Shown piece after piece: positions 1-5,276 of a stretch of 7,143 bases of DNA. Location of the stretch: positions 1-7,143 of the forward strand of contig CALHWA010000107.1 of NCBI GenBank assembly GCA_938036845.1, given 5' to 3'. Position 1 is the stretch's first letter; the number at the start of each line of letters is the position of its first letter. The position numbers and the translations under genes were made by a program. The stretch is from an uncultured Candidatus Saccharibacteria bacterium (GTDB taxonomy: Bacteria > Patescibacteriota > Saccharimonadia > Saccharimonadales > Saccharimonadaceae). The notes beneath the pieces were generated by a model that worked only from the letters and a program-made list of their open reading frames with translations, ran no database searches and had not been told where the DNA came from.

Positions 1-407
1 ATAGCCATATTCGAATTGGCGTGTATGAGCAAGAGATTGCCCCGACGTATCTTGGCCTCACACTAGCCCAGGCCATCGAGCAAATGCACCTCGACCGTGG
101 GTTGCCAATTGGCCAGACTAAGCTCCGCCAACTGATGAGCGACTACCTCTTTGCTGAGACGGATGGTGATGTGCCACTCGCTCGCCTCAGTGGTGGGCAG
201 AAAGCGCGTTTCCAGATTATTAGTATGCTAGCCAATGAGCCGCAGTTGCTCATTCTCGATGAGCCTACCAACCACCTTGATCTACCCAGTATCGAGGAGC
301 TCGAGGCAGCGCTGGAGCGCTATACTGGCGCTATCCTCTATGTCAGCCACGACAACTACTTTCGGCAAAAGTTGGGTGGCGAGGTGGTGCAGATTGGGGC
401 ACAGTAA
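1..407 (+). CDS. ABC-F family ATPase, C-terminal part (partial at left edge)
   Basis: This is the 3' end of a gene that begins before the window. The frame is open from base 3, so the in-frame GTG at 21 is not the true start. The visible 134 or so residues are the second half of an ABC nucleotide-binding domain. They show a Q-loop-like YEQE early on, the ABC signature LSGGQ (186-200), Walker B plus ABC-F signature LLILDEPTNHLD (246-281), with the catalytic Glu present, and the H-loop His in SHDNYF (348-350). DEPTNHLD is typical of soluble ABC-F proteins, which act on the ribosome (translation factors such as EttA, or antibiotic-resistance types) and have no membrane domain. The Walker A motif lies outside the window. 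The protein stops about 20 residues after the H-loop, so it lacks the C-terminal extension found in some subfamilies. The subfamily cannot be told from this fragment. Confidence 0.9.
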   Translation, partial: SHIRIGVYEQEIAPTYLGLTLAQAIEQMHLDRGLPIGQTKLRQLMSDYLFAETDGDVPLARLSGGQKARFQIISMLANEPQLLILDEPTNHLDLPSIEELEAALERYTGAILYVSHDNYFRQKLGGEVVQIGAQ

Positions 408-472
408 GAGGTAGTCTCATCGTAAAATATCAACTGCTTCTACACCCCTTCTCTCAAGTACACGCCTTTCAA

Positions 473-498
473 TACCATGAGAACTCGCATGCATGGTA
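473..498. repeat. Perfect 7-bp inverted repeat
   Basis: TACCATG (473-479) and CATGGTA (492-498) are exact reverse complements around a 12-base loop. No T-tract follows on either strand, so it is not a standard terminator. It sits 66 bases after the ABC-F stop and could be an RNA hairpin or a protein-binding site. Chance occurrence is possible for a 7-bp arm. Confidence 0.4.
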
Positions 499-618
499 GA
501 CCCACCTCTCGTAGTGGTGAACGTGAGCATTACAACAAGTCTCTACTTCTCTGCTCTGCACCTTTCTATCTACTATTTCACATCGGTGGAGTGTGTATTG
601 ATTAATTTTAGGATTATG

Positions 619-641
619 TAAGCTTCGGACATGAGAGCTTA
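619..641. repeat. Perfect 6-bp inverted repeat upstream of the pilin-propeller gene
   Basis: TAAGCT (619-624) and AGCTTA (636-641) are exact reverse complements around an 11-base loop, and a flanking G-T pair could extend the stem. It is separated by only three bases from the next inverted repeat. On its own it is weak evidence, but the tandem arrangement makes it more notable. Confidence 0.35.
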
Positions 642-644
642 TCA

Positions 645-666
645 TATGCACACTATACTGTGCATA
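645..666. repeat. Perfect 8-bp inverted repeat, candidate operator or 5' hairpin
   Basis: TATGCACA (645-652) and TGTGCATA (659-666) are exact reverse complements around the six bases ctatac. The centre carries a -10-like TATACT (654-659), so the palindrome could be an operator over a promoter, although no good -35 lies 16-18 bases upstream. It could also form a hairpin in a 5' leader if transcription starts further upstream. It lies 53 bases before the ATG at 719. No T-tract follows, so it is unlikely to be a terminator. Confidence 0.5.
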
Positions 667-682
667 ATTTCGTACCAACATA

Positions 683-711
683 TTGCTTACGGTTGCAATC
701 TACGCTATTGT
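683..711 (+). promoter_or_regulatory. Candidate promoter of the pilin-propeller gene, possibly leaderless
   Basis: TTGCTT (683-688) and TATTGT (706-711) are separated by exactly 17 bases and resemble -35 and -10 boxes (3/6 and 4/6 matches). The -10 ends seven bases before the ATG at 719, which would place the transcription start at or next to the ATG. The -35 coincides with a TTG that could otherwise be read as an upstream start codon. Confidence 0.35.
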
Positions 712-718
712 AGAAGCA

Positions 719-832
719 ATGAGACTGAACAAAGATAGATCAAGCGCGGGGTTTGCTCTGCCAACGGTAATCGTGGCATCGGTGGTGGCAATGATGCTAC
801 TCCTCGTGGCGGCGTCTGCGTCGACGGCGATT
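719..832 (+). other. Class III prepilin signal: leader, cleavage site and N-terminal helix
   Basis: The 11-residue leader contains three basic residues (Arg2, Lys5, Arg7) and ends in Gly11. Cleavage before Phe12 would give a mature protein starting FALPTVIVASVV and continuing as one membrane helix to about residue 38. The Gly-Phe junction and the hydrophobic stretch right behind it fit prepilin peptidase (PilD) substrates, in which the signal is cut on the cytoplasmic side of the hydrophobic segment. The lack of Glu5 is typical of some minor or pseudopilins. Confidence 0.7.
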
Positions 833-2983
833 CGCGGAGGGCTCTACGCTCAGCACTACCGGCGCTTGGCCCGTGAGGCGGCCGAGAGTGGCGTCGTCCT
901 TGCCAGCAAATGTCTTGAGCTCAATAACGACCTCGCGCAGTGGTCAGATGCTGCAAAATTGCGGCCTAATACCGATTGCAAAGGTACAATAGTCGCTGGC
1001 CGCACCCAGTATGTTCAGCAGGACGGCAATGTGCGCACAACCTTTGAGGTGGGTGAGCCAGAGCGCCGTGAAGGGAGTATTCAGCGCATTACAGCGGTGG
1101 GTCGGACGGAGCTTATTCGGACGACGGATGGCGCAGTGTGGAAGAGCTATGAATATCGCCTAGCGGGCCAAGCGGGCCTGAGTACGCTGCTCGATAGCGT
1201 CTCGTTTGGCTATGCGGCTGGTGGTGGATTTACATTTAATGGAGCATTTTTTACTGTCATCGATGAGTTTGGGCGGCCACGTTCAGCAGGGTTCAATGGC
1301 TTTGGCCAGCTGGGAGTTGGTTCGACTACCGATACACTCACGCTCAAGCAATTTAATATTCCTGCTAACAAGCGCGTCGTACGTACCTACACCAACTTCC
1401 TCTCTCATGGCCGTAACCTGTTTGCCCTCACGGAGAATGGCGAGGTATGGGGTGCGGGGCTGCATAACTTTGGGCAGATTGGTAACCCGAGCCAAATTAT
1501 TGCATGGGTAACAAACCCCGTCCAGTTTGTACTGCCTGGCAATGACAATGTTGCGACCTTCGTATCGCCGCTGGGGATTGTCACCTTTGTCGTGACATCT
1601 CAGGGGAACGTTTATGTAGCTGGCTCCAACGACAAAGGTGTTGCCGGTATTAACTCGACCGCTCCGACAATAAAGATGCCGACCAAAATGCCCTTCCCTG
1701 AGAAGATCCGGGCTGATGCTCACTCCTGGGCAGTCGACAGCAAGACGGCTTATGCGATTGGTGAGAGTGGTGCGGTCTATGGCTGGGGCAATAATGAGTT
1801 TGGCCAGCTCGCTCAGGGCGATATCAATGAGCGGCGAGCACCCGTCCGCTTGGGTGACTTTGGCAAGCCCGGCAAGACCAAAGCAGTGCAGCTCGCCTTT
1901 GACGGCGATACGGTCTATATTCGCGATAGTGCAGGGGCAGTCTACTCGGCGGGCAAGACAAACTATGGCCAAGCAGGGGTGCCGACCTTCCGGCTGCGTG
2001 CGGGGGTGTCAGACCGTTGCTTGGCGGCGGTGGGGGCAAACCTCAGGACAGAAAAGTGCTCGGGTGCTGCTGCAAACCAAAAGTGGCACTTCGACCGGAC
2101 GAATAACGCCCTGCAAGTCGAGTCAAACCCAGGTGGAGGCCAAAACCGCTGTGTCGAGGCAACTGGCCATAATAATGAAGAGACGCGTATGCGGTGGTGC
2201 GCTTGGTGGTCTAATGGCAAGCGCTTCGACTTCCGCTACCCAGCAGGTGCATGGAGCCATGTCTACCTTAGCAATAGCACCGACATTGGTGGCCGGGGCC
2301 TATGTGTTGCTGAAGTCAATATCGCAACTGGTGGTGAGACGAGGATGAATTCGTGTGAGTACTATGCAGACAGAACATTCTTGCCATATAATCCAACACT
2401 CGAGCGTATTGCACCATCTGGAGTAATAGACATCACGACCGACCAGTACTTTGCCGCTATGGTCTATGCCAATGGCGAGGTCAAGACCTTTGGCCTGAAT
2501 AACGGCGCACTAGGCAATGGCGTCTATGTCGATACATCCAATCTTGATGCCCACAAGCGCCAGGTATATAATCCAACCCCAGTTAAATTCATCCTCCCTC
2601 CTGGCGTTAAGGCTGTTTCGTCCTGGACGACCTCTAACGGTATTGACCCTAAAAATGCGAATGTTTTCGTCGTCACGAGCGATGGTCGCGTCTTTGGTGC
2701 GGGCAGCAATATAACTGGCCAGCTAGGCCTTGGGCATGTCGGTGGTGGCACCAATGGCATCTACCCCACTCCGCAGCAAATGCTCGTCCTTGGCACGCAG
2801 GGCAACTTAGCATCGTATGTGCGCTCGGGTTATGGCACAACGGTGGTTTATACTAATAATCGCAAAGTCTTTACAGTGGGAAACAACTCCAACGGCCAGC
2901 TGGGTGATGATACAACCACCACCAACCCAACGCCTCGTGCCAACAAAAATACAAATGCCCAGCGCCACGTGAAGTTCTACTAG
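719..2983 (+). CDS. Prepilin-like surface protein with RCC1 propeller and inserted ricin-type lectin
   Basis: Predicted 754-residue envelope protein. Residues 1-11 form a short basic leader ending in Gly11, and residues 12-38 form one hydrophobic helix beginning FALPT, as in class III/type IV prepilins cut by a prepilin peptidase. The position-5 Glu of major pilins is Thr here. Residues 39-160 are a pilin-like stalk with Cys65 and Cys87. From about 177 onward there are eight RCC1-type repeats with cores at 195, 244, 299, 354, 409, 590, 659 and 718, period about 55, for example YGWGNNEFGQL and FGAGSNITGQLG. A ricin B-like trefoil (429-556) interrupts them. Likely role: surface adhesin or minor pilin; this is inferred, as no ligand can be read. 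The ATG at 719 was chosen because it gives a proper prepilin leader; a TTG at 683 would add 12 hydrophobic residues before the basic stretch. The Shine-Dalgarno is poor. Confidence 0.85.
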   Translation: MRLNKDRSSAGFALPTVIVASVVAMMLLLVAASASTAIRGGLYAQHYRRLAREAAESGVVLASKCLELNNDLAQWSDAAKLRPNTDCKGTIVAGRTQYVQQDGNVRTTFEVGEPERREGSIQRITAVGRTELIRTTDGAVWKSYEYRLAGQAGLSTLLDSVSFGYAAGGGFTFNGAFFTVIDEFGRPRSAGFNGFGQLGVGSTTDTLTLKQFNIPANKRVVRTYTNFLSHGRNLFALTENGEVWGAGLHNFGQIGNPSQIIAWVTNPVQFVLPGNDNVATFVSPLGIVTFVVTSQGNVYVAGSNDKGVAGINSTAPTIKMPTKMPFPEKIRADAHSWAVDSKTAYAIGESGAVYGWGNNEFGQLAQGDINERRAPVRLGDFGKPGKTKAVQLAFDGDTVYIRDSAGAVYSAGKTNYGQAGVPTFRLRAGVSDRCLAAVGANLRTEKCSGAAANQKWHFDRTNNALQVESNPGGGQNRCVEATGHNNEETRMRWCAWWSNGKRFDFRYPAGAWSHVYLSNSTDIGGRGLCVAEVNIATGGETRMNSCEYYADRTFLPYNPTLERIAPSGVIDITTDQYFAAMVYANGEVKTFGLNNGALGNGVYVDTSNLDAHKRQVYNPTPVKFILPPGVKAVSSWTTSNGIDPKNANVFVVTSDGRVFGAGSNITGQLGLGHVGGGTNGIYPTPQQMLVLGTQGNLASYVRSGYGTTVVYTNNRKVFTVGNNSNGQLGDDTTTTNPTPRANKNTNAQRHVKFY
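2003..2386 (+). other. Ricin B-type beta-trefoil lectin domain nested in the RCC1 repeats
   Basis: About 128 residues with three-fold internal similarity. Each third carries one Cys pair: Cys434/447, Cys478/494 and Cys529/546 (numbered from the ATG at 719). The second Cys of each third follows a similar strand: LRTEKC, TRMRWC and TRMNSC. The first third has the classical QxW motif (Gln454-Lys455-Trp456); in the other two thirds the motif is degenerate (KRF and RTF). Ricin-type trefoils commonly bind sugars, often galactose-containing glycans, but binding residues cannot be confirmed here. The domain begins about eight residues after the fifth RCC1 core and the repeats resume after it, so it is an insertion rather than a terminal fusion. 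Confidence 0.75.
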
Positions 2984-3211
2984 GCAGAGCATAGCTGCGA
3001 GAGGTGCAACCTCTACCGATTGCTAGTACGAGAAGCTTATATACACATAATAGCGATGTGAGTGAGAGACCTTATATTTAGTCAATATATTTTTAAGCAT
3101 CAGTATTACATGATGAGTATCTACAAGTAAGAATAAAACATAATAACTCTGTTCAAAAACAATAAATTAGTAACAAGTATGACTGCCCAGGAACCCCTTA
3201 TTGAGTCAAAC

Positions 3212-3247
3212 AAAAAAAGCATGAACAATATATGTGTACTATCATGC
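3212..3247 (-). terminator. Possible second rho-independent terminator (minus strand)
   Basis: Read on the minus strand, GCATGA (3247-3242) pairs with TCATGC (3224-3219) across a 17-base loop, and seven T residues follow directly (3218-3212). The T-run is good but the stem is short and the loop long, so this would be a weak or back-up terminator behind the stronger hairpin at 3285-3313. Confidence 0.35.
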
Positions 3248-3284
3248 CGCTCCATTCCCCTTGCATGTAAGCAGCTAATAACAA

Positions 3285-3313
3285 AACTCACTGCCCTTCC
3301 CAAGCAGTGAGTT
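3285..3313 (-). terminator. Rho-independent terminator after the glutaredoxin gene
   Basis: AACTCACTGC (3285-3294) and GCAGTGAGTT (3304-3313) form a perfect 10-bp stem around a 9-base loop. On the minus strand the stem is followed by TTGTTATTA, which with the last bases of the stem makes a U-rich tail. It begins 23 bases after the stop of the minus-strand glutaredoxin gene, a typical position. It could also slow or stop plus-strand transcripts from the pilin-propeller gene, though the plus-strand tail is less U-rich. Confidence 0.75.
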
Positions 3314-3336
3314 GATATATGCGATAAACGACCAAG

Positions 3337-3606
3337 CTATGCTTCTGGCAATAATCCCTTTGCTACAAGGAGTTCATCAATCCGAGCTCGGTCGAAGCCG
3401 TAGACGATCTCGCCAGCAATGTCTGTGACTGGAATACCCTGGGCTTTGCCGCCAGTTTTGGCAGCGAGCTCGTCCTGAGCACCAGGCGTTTTCTCGATGT
3501 CCTTCACGGTATAACTCACGCCGAGCTTGTCGAGATATTGCTTCTCTGTTTTGCAATAGGCGCACCACTCTGCGCTATATACTATGACTGATGGTGTTGT
3601 ACTCAT
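3337..3606 (-). CDS. Glutaredoxin-like (YruB/NrdH-type) thiol-disulfide oxidoreductase
   Basis: An 89-residue, soluble, single-domain thioredoxin-fold protein. After a first beta strand (SVIVYSAEW) it has the redox motif WCAYCK with Cys15 and Cys18 at the start of helix 1. The conserved cis-proline lies in GIPVTD (Pro59) and the C-terminal strand-turn in GEIVYGFDRARIDELL. These are the marks of small dithiol glutaredoxins, which reduce disulfides in proteins such as ribonucleotide reductase. Length matches the YruB and NrdH groups (about 75-90 residues). The electron donor, glutathione or thioredoxin reductase, cannot be read from the sequence. A strong Shine-Dalgarno (AAGGGGA) lies about 6 bases before the ATG. 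It has its own candidate promoter and terminator, so it is probably monocistronic. Confidence 0.9.
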   Translation of the reverse strand: MSTTPSVIVYSAEWCAYCKTEKQYLDKLGVSYTVKDIEKTPGAQDELAAKTGGKAQGIPVTDIAGEIVYGFDRARIDELLVAKGLLPEA

Positions 3607-3629
3607 ATTATTCCCCTTTCGCTCTTGCT

Positions 3630-3660
3630 AGTATAGCATGGGTGGAGGTGGAGTTGGCAA
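3630..3660 (-). promoter_or_regulatory. Candidate promoter of the glutaredoxin gene
   Basis: On the minus strand TTGCCA (3660-3655, 5/6 match to the -35) is followed after 19 bases by TATACT (3635-3630), preceded directly by TGC, an extended -10. The long spacer is suboptimal but an extended -10 can compensate. The -10 ends 23 bases before the ATG, leaving room for a short leader carrying the Shine-Dalgarno. Confidence 0.5.
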
Positions 3661-3716
3661 GCGTACTAGGCGGACGGCGCACGGCTTCTTTCTCAGCATT
3701 AGCTCTATGAGTGTGG

Positions 3717-3731
3717 GGAGGCTAATCCTCC
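3717..3731. repeat. Small inverted repeat over the stop codon of the 68-residue gene
   Basis: GGAGG (3717-3721) and CCTCC (3727-3731) form a perfect GC-rich 5-bp stem with a 5-base loop that includes the TAG stop (3724-3722, minus strand). No T-run follows, so it is not a full terminator. A competing pair, ATTAGC (3698-3703) with GCTAAT (3721-3726), overlaps it. Confidence 0.3.
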
Positions 3732-3928
3732 GTAGTGTATTGACTCGTCAGATACCAGCCGCCATCGTGCGGTGATTGATACGCGCGTAACTGCACATCC
3801 AGCTGGTATTTGCGGAGCTCGGCGATGGCGCGCAAGGCGGCGGCTTGGCTCGGATAGCGCTTCTTAGCTGCTTCGCTGCGCGGTGGGCGGTAAGGCTGAT
3901 GCTTAGGCGTTTTATTGCGGCGTGGCAT
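3722..3928 (-). CDS. Small basic protein with GGWYLTS motif, function unknown
   Basis: A 68-residue protein starting MPRRNKTPKHQPYRPP, rich in Arg and Lys, then a predicted helix with KRYPSQAAALRAIAELRKY, then a beta-like end LRAYQSPHDGGWYLTS. I recall similar small proteins in Saccharibacteria and, in actinobacteria and their phages, relatives with a CPxCGGWHLTS type ending. In this copy the paired cysteines of such a zinc knuckle are replaced (SPHD), so it would not bind zinc that way. The basic N-terminus suggests nucleic acid contact, but this is a guess. The start at 3928 was chosen because the protein begins there with the expected MPRRN and a TATACT box lies six bases upstream. An ATG at 3979 would add 17 residues without family resemblance. 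Confidence 0.65.
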   Translation of the reverse strand: MPRRNKTPKHQPYRPPRSEAAKKRYPSQAAALRAIAELRKYQLDVQLRAYQSPHDGGWYLTSQYTTED

Positions 3929-3934
3929 AGCTCT

Positions 3935-3940
3935 AGTATA
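3935..3940 (-). promoter_or_regulatory. -10 box just before the 68-residue gene (possible leaderless start)
   Basis: TATACT on the minus strand (3940-3935) matches the -10 consensus at 5/6 and ends six bases before the ATG at 3928. RNA polymerase normally starts about seven bases after the -10, which would be the A of the ATG. No convincing -35 lies at 16-18 bases and no Shine-Dalgarno fits between the box and the ATG. Confidence 0.4.
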
Positions 3941-4148
3941 CGCGGCTTTGCAATGCGACGCCAGTTGTCTTGCATACATCCTCTCAAGGAATGGTTATAA
4001 AAGTTAATGGAATATAGAGAAGAGCAGTAACTCCACGCCAAATCATCATGATCTATGCGCGCCCTATTGGCTCAAGGGGTGAAGAAAGAGGCTAGGATAC
4101 CAAGAGAAGCCAGTGCCTTGAGATTCATACCCAACTGTTGCTTTCCTC

Positions 4149-4177
4149 TTTACGTCTGCCGAGCCTCCTGGTACAAT
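4149..4177 (+). promoter_or_regulatory. Candidate promoter of the ATP synthase operon
   Basis: TTTACG (4149-4154, 4/6 match) and TACAAT (4172-4177, 5/6 match) are separated by 17 bases, and TGG directly before the -10 makes an extended -10. The -10 ends eight bases before the ATG of the AtpI-like gene, so the transcript would begin at or one to two bases before that codon. It is the only good promoter seen ahead of the operon; the gap 3980-4148 shows nothing else clear. Confidence 0.55.
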
Positions 4178-4185
4178 AAGGCCAT

Positions 4186-4431
4186 ATGAGTACGGAGTCT
4201 CGTGAGAATGCCCGCTCGCACGGTAGCCAAGTGGTTAGTGTGCTGTGGCGTGCTGCACTAGGGACGACCTGGCGAATGGCGGTGCCAACTGTTGGGTTGT
4301 TTTTGCTCGGAGTCTGGGCAGACCGGCAGTTTGCAACTAAGCCGTGGCTGATGTTTGCTGGCCTCATGGTCGGCATTGTCCTTGCGGCTGGGCTCATTAC
4401 GCACCAAATTAAGGGAGGTCATCGCACATGA
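4186..4431 (+). CDS. AtpI/AtpZ-like F-ATPase accessory membrane protein
   Basis: An 81-residue protein with a hydrophilic N-terminus and two predicted membrane helices, about 31-46 and 53-73. It carries the AtpZ/AtpI family pattern of Pro34, Gly37, Gly42, Asp46 (GVWADRQF) and Pro53, then a glycine-spaced second helix ending ITHQIKGG. Family members sit at the head of F-ATPase operons; AtpI helps assemble the c-ring and AtpZ/AtpI have been linked to Mg2+ or Ca2+ transport. Its place as first gene and its four-base ATGA overlap with atpB support this role. I leave the symbol open because AtpI and AtpZ cannot be separated at this length. The ATG has a -10 box eight bases upstream rather than a Shine-Dalgarno. 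Confidence 0.8.
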   Translation: MSTESRENARSHGSQVVSVLWRAALGTTWRMAVPTVGLFLLGVWADRQFATKPWLMFAGLMVGIVLAAGLITHQIKGGHRT

Positions 4432-5258
4432 TGTTTTTTGCGGCAGTGCCACACATCTCAGTCAAGGCAGACGAGGTGTTTTCGATCGCTGGCTGGCCAA
4501 TTACTAATGCCAATCTCGTTGGTCTGCTGGGTCTCATTGTCTTGGCTTGGCTCATGTTTCGCACGCGTGCTGCAGTGCTGGGCAAGAAGAAGGCGAATTT
4601 TGCAACTCGCTTGATTGTCTGGTGCTTTGAGGGGCTGTACAATACCGTTGGGCAGGTCATCCCCAGCAAGAAATGGACGCGGCGCGTTGCCCCACTCGTT
4701 ATTACGATGTTTTTCTTTATCGCCGCGCAATATTGGCTGGGGCTATTGCCAGTTGTTGGGCCGGTGATGGTTGGCCATACACCACTATTCCGTGGCCAAA
4801 ATGCCGATCTTAACATGACCTTTGCCCTCGCAGCCGTTACGATCGTTATGGCGCAGGTATATGCAGCCCGCGAGCTTGGCTTTGTGGGCAACCTCAAGCG
4901 GTATTTTGTTAATCCACTGCGTGATCCGATCATGTCTTTTGTCGGGATTCTCGAGATTGTGGCAGAGTTCTCGCGCTTACTGAGCCTGTCCTTCCGTCTG
5001 TTTGGTAATGTGCTCGCGGGTGAGATTTTGATCGCGATGATCGCTTACCTCACTCAGGCGGCAATGCCAGCGGTATTGCAGCCGTTCTATCTCTTTGAGC
5101 TATTTATTGGTGGCATTCAGGCCTACATCTTCTTTATGCTTTCAACCGTGTTTATTTCACTCGGATTGGCGCATCACGGCGGTGATGAGGAAAAAGATAC
5201 GCACTCAAGCACTTCGACTTCTTCAGACGCGAACCTCGTGACCGAAGGAGCAAAATAA
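4428..5258 (+). CDS. atpB: F-type ATP synthase subunit a
   Basis: A 276-residue integral membrane protein forming the stationary half of the ion path in Fo. Conserved features are the first hydrophobic helix (28-45), ADLNMTFALA (126-135), and the key helix SFRLFGNVLAGE, where Arg190 is the essential arginine (E. coli Arg210) and Glu199 matches Glu219. Next comes FELFIGGIQAYIF, with Gln231 matching Gln252 and Glu224 at the position of His245. The last 26 residues (251-276) form an acidic, Ser/Thr-rich soluble tail that E. coli subunit a does not have. The ATG at 4428 overlaps the upstream TGA (ATGA), suggesting coupled translation, and AGGGAGG lies nine bases before it. A second ATG at 4431 is too far from that site to be preferred. 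Confidence 0.95.
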   Translation: MMFFAAVPHISVKADEVFSIAGWPITNANLVGLLGLIVLAWLMFRTRAAVLGKKKANFATRLIVWCFEGLYNTVGQVIPSKKWTRRVAPLVITMFFFIAAQYWLGLLPVVGPVMVGHTPLFRGQNADLNMTFALAAVTIVMAQVYAARELGFVGNLKRYFVNPLRDPIMSFVGILEIVAEFSRLLSLSFRLFGNVLAGEILIAMIAYLTQAAMPAVLQPFYLFELFIGGIQAYIFFMLSTVFISLGLAHHGGDEEKDTHSSTSTSSDANLVTEGAK

Positions 5259-5276
5259 CATTGGTAATAACTAAAT

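Larger units (their letters stand above)
2984..3336. other. AT-rich intergenic gap between convergent genes
   Basis: No credible gene is seen in this 353-base gap between the pilin-propeller gene (+) and the glutaredoxin gene (-). It is clearly richer in A and T than the genes on both sides, especially from about 3040 to 3290. A small perfect stem, AGAGGT/ACCTCT with a 3-base loop (3000-3014), lies 17 bases after the plus-strand stop but has no T-tract. The right part holds two terminator-like structures for the minus strand, listed separately. A minus-strand frame of 60 codons starts inside the terminator loop and looks spurious. Confidence 0.6.

Noticed and set aside
469..681. 70-codon minus-strand open frame in the gap before the pilin-propeller gene
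   Set aside because: Composition is unlike a protein (many His, Tyr, Cys), there is no recognisable domain, and it runs through three inverted repeats.
683..718. TTG start 12 codons upstream for the pilin-propeller gene
   Set aside because: It would put hydrophobic residues in front of the basic prepilin leader, there is no Shine-Dalgarno, and the TTG fits better as part of a -35 box.
1283..1972. 229-codon minus-strand open frame inside the pilin-propeller gene
   Set aside because: The plus-strand frame has clear repeats and motifs over the same stretch; this frame shows none and is an antisense shadow.
3000..3014. AGAGGT/ACCTCT stem as terminator of the pilin-propeller gene
   Set aside because: The stem is only 6 bp and the following bases are not U-rich.
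3121..3303. 60-codon hydrophobic minus-strand frame in the AT-rich gap
   Set aside because: It starts inside the loop of the glutaredoxin terminator, has no Shine-Dalgarno, and its hydrophobicity follows from the A/T-rich sequence.
4409..4933. 174-codon minus-strand frame over atpB
   Set aside because: atpB is unmistakable on the plus strand; the antisense frame has no domain signal. The same holds for the long minus-strand frames over atpE/atpF, atpF, atpF/atpH and atpA.
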